DNA from: an uncultured Bacilli bacterium
GTDB lineage: Bacteria; Bacillota_I; Bacilli_A; RFN20; CAG-826
NCBI GenBank assembly: GCA_934700895.1
Contig: CAKUXV010000012.1
Span: 1 to 18,242, forward strand
DNA length: 18,242 bases
Direction of reading: 5' to 3'
Position 1 is the first letter of the stretch, and every line of letters starts with the position of its first letter. Shown piece after piece: positions 7,197 through 13,375 of the stretch. The notes beneath the pieces were generated by a model. It made no database searches, was not told where the DNA came from, and worked only from the letters and a program-made list of their open reading frames with translations. The translations under genes were made by a program, and so were the position numbers.

Positions 7197-7521
7197 AATT
7201 ATTGTAAATAGAGGACAATGTTTTACATGGATAGCATCTATGCGTGGAGGGAAACCGACTAAAATTCTAGAAATAGATTCTCGGTTTCTAAAAATGTCTA
7301 AAAAGAAAATTCTTTCAGTCAATTTACTTTATGATTTTGAAAAATGCGGAGATCATAATTCGGAAACTGGAATCGGTTTATTTCCAAAAACTAATGGGAG
7401 GATAAATTGGAAACTGAACAAAAGATTTACCATCGAAGAGAAAACTAATTTTAAAAAATTATAGCCTAGTAGATTAGTTAAAAAATTCGATGCCACCTCA
7501 ACTATTCAATTTTTATTAAGA

Positions 7522-7543
7522 TATATATCAAAGTATATATCAA
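7522..7543. repeat. Two TATATATCAA copies upstream of the HxlR gene
   Basis: TATATATCAA occurs at 7522-7531 and again at 7534-7543, a 12-bp period close to one helical turn. GATATATATC (7520-7529) is itself palindromic. The position, about 30 bp before the HxlR ATG, is suitable for a promoter plus an autoregulatory site. Confidence 0.4.
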
Positions 7544-7574
7544 TTAAAAAGACTCGAATGAAAGGAAACTCAAT

Positions 7575-7961
7575 ATGGAAAAAAGAATGACGTATGAGGA
7601 ATTTACCTATCGTATTGGTGAGCCCATCACCGATGAGTACGGAAAAAGCCCTATTATGCCCGTTTTTGAACTCCTCCAAGGAAAATGGAAGATGCAAACC
7701 CTTTACGCCATATTGTGTTTGACCGAAGCTCGATTTGGTCAAATCCAATCTTTCTGCGACGGGATTACCCCCGCTGCTTTGTCTTCCACATTAAAAGATT
7801 TAGAAAATATGGGGTTCATTAAAAAAGACGTTTCCGGACCTCGGGAAACGTCTTATCGCTTAACGGATCAAGGCGAAGATTTAATGCCTGCCTTTTACGA
7901 ATTAATGAACTGGGGCTTTTACTATAAACCCAAAGATAAAAAGAAGAAAAAATCCAAATAA
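7575..7961 (+). CDS. HxlR-family winged-helix transcriptional regulator
   Basis: This 128-aa protein has the HxlR layout: the LLQGKWKMQTLYAIL helix near 33-47, a recognition segment GITPAALSSTLKDLENMGFI, a wing SGPRETSYRLTDQG, then a dimerisation helix ending ELMNWG. The cysteine that usually precedes the first helix in redox-sensing relatives (CPV) is replaced here by SPIMPV, so thiol sensing by that residue is unlikely. A lysine-rich tail (DKKKKKSK) ends it. The start at 7575 is supported by AAAGGA about 9 bp upstream; Met5 has no better site. It converges on the EFR1 gene with a 4-bp gap and no terminator hairpin between. HxlR genes often sit beside flavoprotein or oxidoreductase genes they control, so the EFR1 unit is a plausible target. 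Confidence 0.9.
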   Translation: MEKRMTYEEFTYRIGEPITDEYGKSPIMPVFELLQGKWKMQTLYAILCLTEARFGQIQSFCDGITPAALSSTLKDLENMGFIKKDVSGPRETSYRLTDQGEDLMPAFYELMNWGFYYKPKDKKKKKSK

Positions 7962-7965
7962 CAAA

Positions 7966-8745
7966 TCACTCAGTTTCCATTTTCTTTCGCTTATTCGGAT
8001 AGGTATATTGGCCGTGAGAATTAGTCGCTTTTCCGTTCCCGTAATAGATTGCATGTTTGGGACAACGGTGTAGGCACCCCAAACACATGATGCATGACTC
8101 CTTTATCCAGATCGGCTTTTTATCTTTGATTTCAATGGCATGAGCTGGACAATTCCTGGCGCATAAACCACAACCAATGCAGGTGTTGCTTACTGAAAGA
8201 TTTCGCGTTTTTCTAATCTTGTTGTCATAAGTCTTTTGATAATAATCCGCAACAAATCTAGGGGTGGTTAACCCCATGTGCATCCCCGTAATTCGCCTTT
8301 TTAATTGACATTTTAATTTTTGGATTTCTTCATCCGATTTTAAAAGTTTCTTATCGACTTTTTTCTCGTTGGATAAATTAAATATCACAGTCCAAGTGTC
8401 CGGCATTCTAATATCAAAACAGGCGTCTAAAGAAAGGCCCTTATTCTTCAGTAAATCTTTGGCAATGGAACCAGAACCCCCAGGAGTCGTCCCGCATGTA
8501 GCAACATAAAAGCAATATGGTTTGTCCTTATATTTGAAATGTACTTTTTTCAGAAAGTCTTTTACAACGCTTGGCAATCCCCAAAAGTAGGTAGGGGAAA
8601 GAATGCCAATCCTGTAATCCACTACTTCAAAGTCAAAATCTCCATTTCTGATTGCATCAGGAATGAAAACGACGGATTCCTCGTCGGCTTTAATTTCCTC
8701 TACAACGTGTTTGGTATTGCCGGTAGCAGAAAAATAGAAAAGCAT
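7966..8745 (-). CDS. EFR1-type flavodoxin-ferredoxin fusion protein
   Basis: This 259-aa soluble redox protein fuses a flavodoxin-like domain to a bacterial two-cluster ferredoxin domain. The FMN phosphate loop is FSATGNTK (5-12). SPTYFWGLP at 50-58 and ATCGTTPGGSG at 82-92 are the other flavin-contacting loops. Two CxxCxxCxxxCP motifs follow, C189/C192/C195/C199 and C218/C221/C224/C228, each expected to hold a [4Fe-4S] cluster. It probably passes electrons between a low-potential donor and a flavin partner in an anaerobe; the real partner is unknown. The ATG has GGAGTG 6-7 bp upstream and lies 12 bp after the stop of the DUF4143 ATPase, so the two form one unit. It is tail to tail with the HxlR regulator gene. 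Confidence 0.9.
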   Translation of the reverse strand: MLFYFSATGNTKHVVEEIKADEESVVFIPDAIRNGDFDFEVVDYRIGILSPTYFWGLPSVVKDFLKKVHFKYKDKPYCFYVATCGTTPGGSGSIAKDLLKNKGLSLDACFDIRMPDTWTVIFNLSNEKKVDKKLLKSDEEIQKLKCQLKRRITGMHMGLTTPRFVADYYQKTYDNKIRKTRNLSVSNTCIGCGLCARNCPAHAIEIKDKKPIWIKESCIMCLGCLHRCPKHAIYYGNGKATNSHGQYTYPNKRKKMETE

Positions 8746-8757
8746 CTAATCACTCCA

Positions 8758-10113
8758 TCAATATTCTTGAATCAAGTAAGACAAATAATAAGGCAACGAT
8801 AGTTTATTATCCTGCATTCCAACATTTCCCGAATAGAGTTTAATCATTTGGTTCACTTGATATTTTGGATTGCTCAAAACTTCATTGGCGGCCTTCGTTT
8901 TTCCATTTCTTGCCTTTACTTCAATTAGCGTAGCTTGGCCTTGATAACGGGTAACAAAATCAATTTCTAATCCCGTTTTTTTCCGAAAATAATAGAGTTT
9001 TCGCCCATTTTTAGTAAAAGCGTCCGCCACCATCTCTTCATATAATGCGCCTTTATAGATTCCTAAATTGTCGTTAACAATATCGCTCGCCGTTCCTTCT
9101 TCGAGTTGAGATACAAAAAGCCCCACATCCGAAAAATAGATTTTAAATTCGCTCGGTACCGCAGATGCATTTAACGGTAAATCAAAGCATGCCAAATTAA
9201 AACAAGGAACGAGGAGCCCGTAATCAACAAGCCATTGCAAAGCTTCGGAGTATCGATCCGATTTTGCATTTTTATCCACGTTGCTAAATTGGAATTTTTT
9301 ATAATCCTTAGCCAATTGAATTGGTAACGAATCCATGATTTGATTCAGCTTAATCAGCAGGGGTTTATCCGTTCGTTCCTGGCCTGTTTCGGAGATGAAT
9401 TTGCCGAAATCACTTCGATAGCTCTCCATAAGATTCCTTTGTTTTTTTCGCGTGACCGCGTAATCGCCGCTTTTCAGGAAAAGATCGACGACTTCCGGCA
9501 TTCCTCCTGCAACCAAATATTCTCGGTAATAACCTAACATTGCCGTGTGAATAGCTGAAGGAATTGACTTCCGTTCCTCATAGGACTTCTTAAGTAAATT
9601 TAAAATTGTTTCATTCACTCCTTTTGCCCAAAGGAATTCCTCAAAATCCATGGAAGTCATCGTGAGAATTCTTTCTTGTCCAACGGATGGCCCTTGTCCA
9701 GGTGTCCGATTATATCCTTTGATTCCTAATAAAGACCCCGTGGCCAAAACATCATATCTTTGGTCCAAAACAAAACTTCTTAAACTGGAACGGGCATTGG
9801 GACATTCTTGGATCTCGTCCATGATAAGAAGGGTTTTCCCAGGAACCAAATGGAAAGGAGGCAAATACAAAGACAAGGCCGTCATAATAGAATCGACGCG
9901 TAAATCCTCAAAAAATGCATTTTTGATTTGAGGTTGCACCTTAAAATTCATATAAACGACGTTTTCGTAGTTTTCTTCGCCGAATTGTTTGGCAATAAAG
10001 GTTTTGCCCACTTGCCTTAAGCCTTTGATAATTAAAGCCTCGTGATTCTTTCCTACAATTTTAGAATTCTTCCAACGAAGAAGTTCGGACATAATCTTTC
10101 TTTTGAATCTCAT
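8758..10113 (-). CDS. AAA_14 / DUF4143 family ATP-binding protein
   Basis: This 451-aa protein has the two-part structure of this family. An N-terminal AAA+ domain carries Walker A GLRQVGKT (31-38), Walker B LLIMDEIQE (95-103) and a sensor segment LATGSLLG (123-130). The C-terminal DUF4143 part ends in a PD-(D/E)xK-like core, GLEIDFV with E383 and D385, then LIEVKA with E398 and K400. Its function is not established in the family; DNA handling or a chaperone-like role have been suggested, and it is common in gut anaerobes in many copies. The ATG at 10113 has GAAGGGA upstream. The frame before it holds a perfect 32-bp tandem repeat that is probably its control region. The EFR1 gene follows after 12 bp, probably on the same message. 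Confidence 0.9.
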   Translation of the reverse strand: MRFKRKIMSELLRWKNSKIVGKNHEALIIKGLRQVGKTFIAKQFGEENYENVVYMNFKVQPQIKNAFFEDLRVDSIMTALSLYLPPFHLVPGKTLLIMDEIQECPNARSSLRSFVLDQRYDVLATGSLLGIKGYNRTPGQGPSVGQERILTMTSMDFEEFLWAKGVNETILNLLKKSYEERKSIPSAIHTAMLGYYREYLVAGGMPEVVDLFLKSGDYAVTRKKQRNLMESYRSDFGKFISETGQERTDKPLLIKLNQIMDSLPIQLAKDYKKFQFSNVDKNAKSDRYSEALQWLVDYGLLVPCFNLACFDLPLNASAVPSEFKIYFSDVGLFVSQLEEGTASDIVNDNLGIYKGALYEEMVADAFTKNGRKLYYFRKKTGLEIDFVTRYQGQATLIEVKARNGKTKAANEVLSNPKYQVNQMIKLYSGNVGMQDNKLSLPYYLSYLIQEY

Positions 10114-10145
10114 AACGCCAGTCCCTTCAGAATAAGAATAATTGT

Positions 10146-10209
10146 TTTTGCCAATTTATTCACCGTATTTTTTGGCATTTTGCCAATTTATTCACCGTAT
10201 TTTTTGGCA
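10146..10209. repeat. Perfect 32-bp tandem repeat upstream of the DUF4143 ATPase gene
   Basis: Two head-to-tail copies, 10146-10177 and 10178-10209, are identical. Each has TGCCAA and TTGGCA arms flanking ATTCACCGTATT, so each is an inverted repeat. On the minus strand each copy also supplies a TTGGCA that resembles a -35 box. The repeat ends about 33 bp before the ATG of the minus-strand ATPase gene, the place for a promoter or operator. Confidence 0.85.
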
Positions 10210-10238
10210 TAATTGCAAAAATCGAAAATCATTATAAG

Positions 10239-10264
10239 AAAAAACCACCGAATTTCTTCGGTGG
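10239..10264 (-). terminator. Intrinsic terminator of the tRNA cluster
   Basis: On the minus strand CCACCGAA pairs perfectly with TTCGGTGG around a GAAA tetraloop (8 bp) and is followed by six Ts. It sits 13 bp after the CCA of tRNA-Thr and ends the Ile-Val-Thr transcript. Confidence 0.9.
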
Positions 10265-10277
10265 ATAGATACGTTAT

Positions 10278-10353
10278 TGGTGCCGCGAACCGGAATCGAA
10301 CCAGCAACCTACTGATTACAAATCAGTTGCTCTGCCAATTGAGCTATCGCGGC
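10278..10353 (-). tRNA. tRNA-Thr (TGT)
   Basis: The minus strand begins GCCGCGA and ends TCGCGGC-A-CCA. The anticodon stem-loop is CTGAT-TTGTAAT-CAG, reading TGT at the anticodon positions. The T arm has GGTTCGATTCC. It is 76 nt, with CCA encoded, and the last gene of the three-tRNA cluster. Confidence 0.95.
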
Positions 10354-10362
10354 AAGCGAAGC

Positions 10363-10437
10363 TGGTGGGTGTTGGGGGGATCGAACCCTCGACCTCTTCC
10401 GTGTGAAGGAAGCGCTCTCCCTCTGAGCTAAACACCC
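10363..10437 (-). tRNA. tRNA-Val (CAC)
   Basis: The minus strand begins GGGTGTT and ends AACACCC-A-CCA. The anticodon stem CTTCC/GGAAG encloses TTCACAC, anticodon CAC. The T arm has GGTTCGATCC. It is 75 nt with an encoded CCA. Only 14 bp separate it from the hairpin after tRNA-Ile, leaving no room for its own promoter. Confidence 0.95.
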
Positions 10438-10443
10438 AAGAAA

Positions 10444-10476
10444 CAAAATAACCCCGGACCGTGAAGCGATCCGGGG
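10444..10476 (-). terminator. GC-rich hairpin between tRNA-Ile and tRNA-Val
   Basis: CCCCGGA (10452-10458) pairs with TCCGGGG (10470-10476), 7 bp with an 11-nt loop. On the minus strand it is followed by TTATTTTG, an imperfect T tract. It may act as a weak terminator or an RNase processing site inside the tRNA transcript. Confidence 0.5.
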
Positions 10477-10488
10477 CTTTCTTCTAAA

Positions 10489-10565
10489 TGGTGGGCCTTA
10501 ATGGGCTCGAACCATCGACCTTGCGCTTATCAAGCGCACGCTCTAACCAACTGAGCTAAAGGCCC
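10489..10565 (-). tRNA. tRNA-Ile (GAT)
   Basis: The minus strand begins GGGCCTT and ends AAGGCCC-A-CCA. The anticodon stem TGCGC/GCGCA encloses TTGATAA, anticodon GAT. The T arm has GGTTCGAGCCC. It is 77 nt with an encoded CCA. It is the first gene of the cluster and directly follows the promoter at 10591-10619. Confidence 0.95.
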
Positions 10566-10590
10566 ACACCACGCCCGAAAGCGCTTCAAT

Positions 10591-10619
10591 ATAATAGGAC
10601 AACGCTAGGCACTAGGCAA
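10591..10619 (-). promoter_or_regulatory. Promoter of the tRNA Ile-Val-Thr cluster
   Basis: On the minus strand TTGCCT (10619-10614) and TATTAT (10596-10591) are separated by exactly 17 bp. Transcription would start near 10584, about 19 bp before tRNA-Ile. Confidence 0.75.
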
Positions 10620-10875
10620 GCATAATTTTTCCATTTTTCCTAGATTTTTCAAATTCGATTTATTGGTGTCATTCCAACCACCATTATTTGGTTTTCACGG
10701 CTTACAACGCTACTCTTTCTCAGACGCAAAAACTGTGTCAAGGGTTTAGGGGCATGCACTTGTAGTCTCAACTCTTTTAGTGCTTTTTAACTCTTTTTAA
10801 GTTAAGCTGCAAATTTAAGTTAAGATCAGCCAAAAATTGGAAATTAGGCCGTTCATCCTCAAAGATTGTTTTCAT
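10620..10875. other. Intergenic region between tRNA promoter and rpsI terminator, no gene seen
   Basis: No frame with a ribosome binding site is present. The right half has short repeats: TTTAAGTTAAG at 10796-10806 and 10814-10824, and two nearby AACTCTTTT copies (10780-10798). They may be leftovers of slippage or a binding site; nothing more can be said. Confidence 0.4.
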
Positions 10876-10907
10876 AAAAAACTCCGGAAACTGAATCCCG
10901 GAGTTTT
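10876..10907 (-). terminator. Intrinsic terminator of rplM-rpsI
   Basis: ACTCCGG (10881-10887) pairs with CCGGAGT (10898-10904), extended by flanking A-T pairs. On the minus strand a T run follows. It lies about 22 bp after the rpsI stop. A T stretch on the other side means it could also work from the plus strand. Confidence 0.85.
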
Positions 10908-10929
10908 GAAGCAATTGAATTGCAAGCGA

Positions 10930-11319
10930 TTAACGTTTGGAGAATTGCGGAGCGCGACGAGCGGCTTTGAGACCGTATTTCTTACGTTCCTTAACGCGAG
11001 CGTTACGGGTCAACATTCCAGCCTTCTTAAGGGTGGAACGATCTTCGTGAGCTTCGAGCAACGCACGGGCGATGCCAAGACGGATCGCTTCGGCTTGTCC
11101 AGTGAAGCCGCCGCCTTCGACAAAGGAGACGACATCATACTTGTCTTCAGCACCAAGAAGGGCAAGGGGCTGTTTCAAGTTCTGGATGAGGGTGGCATAG
11201 GGGAAGTATTCCTTCACTTCGCGGCCATTGACCGTGATTTTGCCGCTGCCAGCAGCAACGTAGACGCGGGCGACCGAGGATTTACGGCGGCCAGTTCCAT
11301 AATATTTTTCATTAGCCAT
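10930..11319 (-). CDS. rpsI: 30S ribosomal protein uS9
   Basis: The 129-aa protein has the uS9 pattern throughout: YYGTGRRKSSVARVYV near the start, the central GGGFTGQAEAIRLGIARAL, and the basic C-terminal KKYGLKAARRAPQFSKR, whose last Lys-Arg reaches the decoding site tRNA. Length is normal. The ribosome binding site AAGGAGAT overlaps the rplM stop codon, with the start 11 bp after the end of rplM, so the pair is translationally linked. It is followed by a strong terminator and is the last gene of the unit. Confidence 0.98.
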   Translation of the reverse strand: MANEKYYGTGRRKSSVARVYVAAGSGKITVNGREVKEYFPYATLIQNLKQPLALLGAEDKYDVVSFVEGGGFTGQAEAIRLGIARALLEAHEDRSTLKKAGMLTRNARVKERKKYGLKAARRAPQFSKR

Positions 11320-11330
11320 GGGTTATCTCC

Positions 11331-11774
11331 TTATTTGCTAAGGTCGAGAACGACCGGTTTTTGAGCGGATTGCTCGTGCTTGTCGCCAGCATAGACGTGA
11401 AGCTTCTTGATCATCTGACGGCCAAGAGGTCCTTTCGGAAGCATGCCCCAAACGGCACGTTCCATCATTTCGACCGGGTATTCCTTGAGCATGACGCCGG
11501 AGGAACGGGTACGGAGACCACCATTGTATCCAGAAACGTTGTAGTAGTTTTTCTTGGATTGCGGGTGGTTGCCGGTGAGTTTCACTTTCGAAGCATTGAT
11601 AATGATGACGTTGTCACCGCAATCAAGGGTCGGAGTGTAGGTGGGCTTGTTCTTGCCCATAAGGATGACCGCGACTTTGGAAGCCAAGCGGCCGAGAGGG
11701 ATGTTGGTGGCATCAACGACGTACCAATCGTGTTGGACAGTCGAAGCTTTCGCCAACGTGGTTTGACGCTGCAT
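11331..11774 (-). CDS. rplM: 50S ribosomal protein uL13
   Basis: The 147-aa protein matches uL13: WYVVDATNIPLGRLASKVAVILMGKNKPTY is split here across residues 17-46, followed by CGDNVIIINASKVKLTG and the conserved WGMLPKGPLGRQMIKKLHVYAG. It is an early assembly protein of the large subunit. The ATG is preceded by AGAAAGGAAA. It has its own consensus promoter and a leader hairpin, unlike the Firmicutes arrangement in which it is read from the ecf-truA operon. It is divergent from the AbiEi-type gene. Confidence 0.98.
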   Translation of the reverse strand: MQRQTTLAKASTVQHDWYVVDATNIPLGRLASKVAVILMGKNKPTYTPTLDCGDNVIIINASKVKLTGNHPQSKKNYYNVSGYNGGLRTRSSGVMLKEYPVEMMERAVWGMLPKGPLGRQMIKKLHVYAGDKHEQSAQKPVVLDLSK

Positions 11775-11801
11775 AGTAATTTCCTTTCTGATAATTGATA
11801 G

Positions 11802-11825
11802 ACAGAGTTTCTTTTGAAACGCCGT
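11802..11825 (-). promoter_or_regulatory. Hairpin in the rplM leader, possible L13 autoregulatory element
   Basis: On the minus strand ACGGCGTTTC pairs with GAAACTCTGT around an AAAA loop: nine pairs with one G-U and one mismatch. It lies in the short leader between the promoter and the ribosome binding site. Bacillus rplM has an L13-leader RNA that gives feedback control; equivalence here is inference from position and size. Confidence 0.45.
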
Positions 11826-11830
11826 GTTGT

Positions 11831-11859
11831 ATTATCCTTAGCACACCGCCCAATGTCAA
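11831..11859 (-). promoter_or_regulatory. Promoter of rplM-rpsI
   Basis: On the minus strand a perfect TTGACA (11859-11854) and GATAAT (11836-11831) are separated by 17 bp. Transcription would start near 11824, giving a leader of about 50 nt with a hairpin. Confidence 0.9.
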
Positions 11860-11901
11860 AGAAATTTCAAGACTTTCATTTTCTTTTAGACAGCGTTTTT
11901 T

Positions 11902-11907
11902 TATAAT
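11902..11907 (+). promoter_or_regulatory. -10 box of the AbiEi-type gene
   Basis: A perfect TATAAT ends 6 bp before the GTG start at 11914, so the transcript should begin at or next to the start codon. The -35 side is weak. Confidence 0.65.
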
Positions 11908-11913
11908 TGTTGC

Positions 11914-12504
11914 GTGAAAGAAAAGAAAATTCAGAAATTACTCGATTTTGCCGAACTAAACGATGGGTACGTTTCGGTAGCAGAAGCCAAGGAAAAAGGC
12001 ATTGCACAGACCTATTTATGTATGGCGGAAGAGGAAGGAATCTTCACGAAAGTCTGCAAAGGACTCTATGTGAAAAAGGGATACGAAGTCGATCCTTTTA
12101 CAATTCTGCATTTCCGTTATCGCAAAGCCGTATTCGCTTCTAGAAGCGCTTTATTTCTCCATGGCTTCCTGAAAGAACAGCCCAAAGAATTAGAAGTTTA
12201 CCTCCCGAGAAATTACATGACTTCCGGCATCGAAGGGTCTCGCTCCTATCATGTATCGGGAAACGATTTCCTTTTAGGTCTCGGGCTTGCCGTATCCCCT
12301 CACGGCCCTCTTGTTCCTGCTTACGATAAAGAAAGGGCCTTTCTAGACGTATTACGTCATTACGATCGATATGAAGACGAAGAATATCGTTCCCTTTTAT
12401 CCCAGGTGAAAAACTACGGATTAGACCGTGAAAAACTATTAAGGTACGCGGATGCGTTCCACGTGCGTGAGGCCGTAGAAATGGCTTTAAAAGGAATTTG
12501 GTAA
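11914..12504 (+). CDS. AbiEi-type antitoxin-like protein (solitary, leaderless)
   Basis: The 196-aa protein resembles AbiEi antitoxins of type IV toxin-antitoxin systems. The N-terminal winged-helix part has GYVSVAEAKEKGIAQTYL (18-35) and ends with the wing GIFTKVCKGLYV (42-53). A C-terminal antitoxin domain has the FASRSALFLHGF segment typical of the family. AbiEi normally represses its operon and is followed directly by the nucleotidyltransferase toxin AbiEii. Here no such gene follows: a terminator comes 2 bp later and then yebC on the opposite strand. It may be an orphan regulator or neutralise a toxin encoded elsewhere. The start is GTG, because TATAAT is 6 bp upstream, no ribosome binding site exists, and the next Met is at residue 39. 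Confidence 0.75.
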   Translation: MKEKKIQKLLDFAELNDGYVSVAEAKEKGIAQTYLCMAEEEGIFTKVCKGLYVKKGYEVDPFTILHFRYRKAVFASRSALFLHGFLKEQPKELEVYLPRNYMTSGIEGSRSYHVSGNDFLLGLGLAVSPHGPLVPAYDKERAFLDVLRHYDRYEDEEYRSLLSQVKNYGLDREKLLRYADAFHVREAVEMALKGIW

Positions 12505-12505
12505 G

Positions 12506-12530
12506 AAAAAAGGGCTCCCGCGAAGGAGCC
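12506..12530 (-). terminator. Intrinsic terminator of yebC
   Basis: On the minus strand GGCTCC pairs with GGAGCC around TTCGCG, and CTTTTTT follows. It lies about 21 bp after the yebC stop. On the plus strand it could also slow transcription leaving the AbiEi-type gene, but lacks a T run there. Confidence 0.85.
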
Positions 12531-12551
12531 TTGAATCGTCTTGTTTTAGGA

Positions 12552-13268
12552 TTAGAGGTTTTCGACGTTGGTATAGACGGCTTGGACGTCTTCGCATTCG
12601 TCGAGTTGAGCCTGCATGTCTTGGAGCTTGCCAAGGGCATCGCCATCAACGGTGACCCATTCATTCGGGTACATCGTGGTTTCAGCGCGGTCGAAATCGG
12701 TCACGCCAAGATCCTTGAGGGCATCTTTGGCTTTGTCCATGTCGCTAGGAGCAACGCGGACTTCGATTTCTTCGCTGTCATCAATCGAAACTTCGCGGAC
12801 ATCGACATCGCCCAAAATCAAAGCTTCTTCCACGGCATCGCGGGTCGCTTGTTCGGTGGCTTTGAAATTCAAGATGCCGAGCAATTCAAAGTTATAGGCA
12901 ACGCTGGCCATCTTGCCGCCCTTGCGGGTGACGATGGTGCGAACGTTGACCAAAGCGCGGTTCACGTTATCGGTGAGGGTGTCAACGATGATGTTGCTAC
13001 CTTCCGGTCCCATGAATTCATAACGGCCTTGGATATAAGCGACGGCGTCTCCGCCTTTGGCTTTTTCAATCGCGCGTTCAATAACGTCTTTCGGGCATTG
13101 TTTGCGATATTTTTCAATCGCGCTGCGAAGCGCGAGGTTGCTCGCGGGATCCGGTTCACCGGATTTAGCCGCTGCATAGATTTCTTTCGAAGCACGCATG
13201 TAAATCGCGGACTTCGCTTTGGCGGTGGCCGCCATGGCCGCTGCACGAACTTCAAAGTGTCTTCCCAT
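12552..13268 (-). CDS. YebC/PmpR-family protein, YeeN type
   Basis: The 238-aa product is a three-domain YebC family member. The MGRHFEVRAAAMAATAKAK opening and the EPDPASNLALRSAIEKYR segment match the YeeN subgroup and not the classic MAGHSKW opening. The conserved GRYEFMGPEGSNIIVD and the TDNVNRALVNVRTIVTRKGG segment follow. Older work treats the family as DNA-binding regulators. Newer work on YebC proteins links them to relief of ribosome stalling at proline runs, so a translation role is likely. The ATG has CCAGGAG 6 bp upstream, and a TATAGT with an upstream TGG lies 25 bp before it. It has its own terminator and is a single-gene unit. Confidence 0.93.
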   Translation of the reverse strand: MGRHFEVRAAAMAATAKAKSAIYMRASKEIYAAAKSGEPDPASNLALRSAIEKYRKQCPKDVIERAIEKAKGGDAVAYIQGRYEFMGPEGSNIIVDTLTDNVNRALVNVRTIVTRKGGKMASVAYNFELLGILNFKATEQATRDAVEEALILGDVDVREVSIDDSEEIEVRVAPSDMDKAKDALKDLGVTDFDRAETTMYPNEWVTVDGDALGKLQDMQAQLDECEDVQAVYTNVENL

Positions 13269-13293
13269 AAAAACTCCTGGTTTTTGCGCGTCT

Positions 13294-13302
13294 ACTATAC
13301 CA
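13294..13302 (-). promoter_or_regulatory. Extended -10 promoter of yebC
   Basis: On the minus strand TGGTATAGT forms an extended -10 element. Its box is 25 bp before the ATG, leaving room for the AGGAG site. No good -35 is seen. Confidence 0.6.
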
Positions 13303-13375
13303 CCAGGGGAAACCGAGAAAAAGGTAAATGTATTAAATTACGCACGTATACGCACACGAAATGGGCTATTTTTCA

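Larger units (their letters stand above)
6757..7574. other. AT-rich intergenic region with operator-like repeats and no secure gene
   Basis: Across about 800 bp the base composition drops well below that of the neighbours and no convincing gene is found. A 74-codon frame at 7240-7464 (plus) has no ribosome binding site and no recognisable motif. Two 14-codon frames with better starts, ATG 7218 after AGAGGACA and TTG 7412 after GGGAGG, may be remnants of a decayed gene. Visible structure includes GCGTAA/TTACGC (6913-6918 with 6927-6932), the paired palindromes at 7041-7062 and 7175-7196, GAAACCGA/TCGGTTTC around 7250-7288, and tandem TATATATCAA copies before the HxlR gene. Confidence 0.45.

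Noticed and set aside
10146..10209. Two-repeat CRISPR or IS end
   Set aside because: The two copies abut with no spacer between them, no cas gene or transposase is nearby, and there is no target-site duplication.
10837..11364. 175-codon plus-strand frame over rpsI
   Set aside because: Antisense to uS9, starting in the spacer without a ribosome binding site; a compositional shadow.
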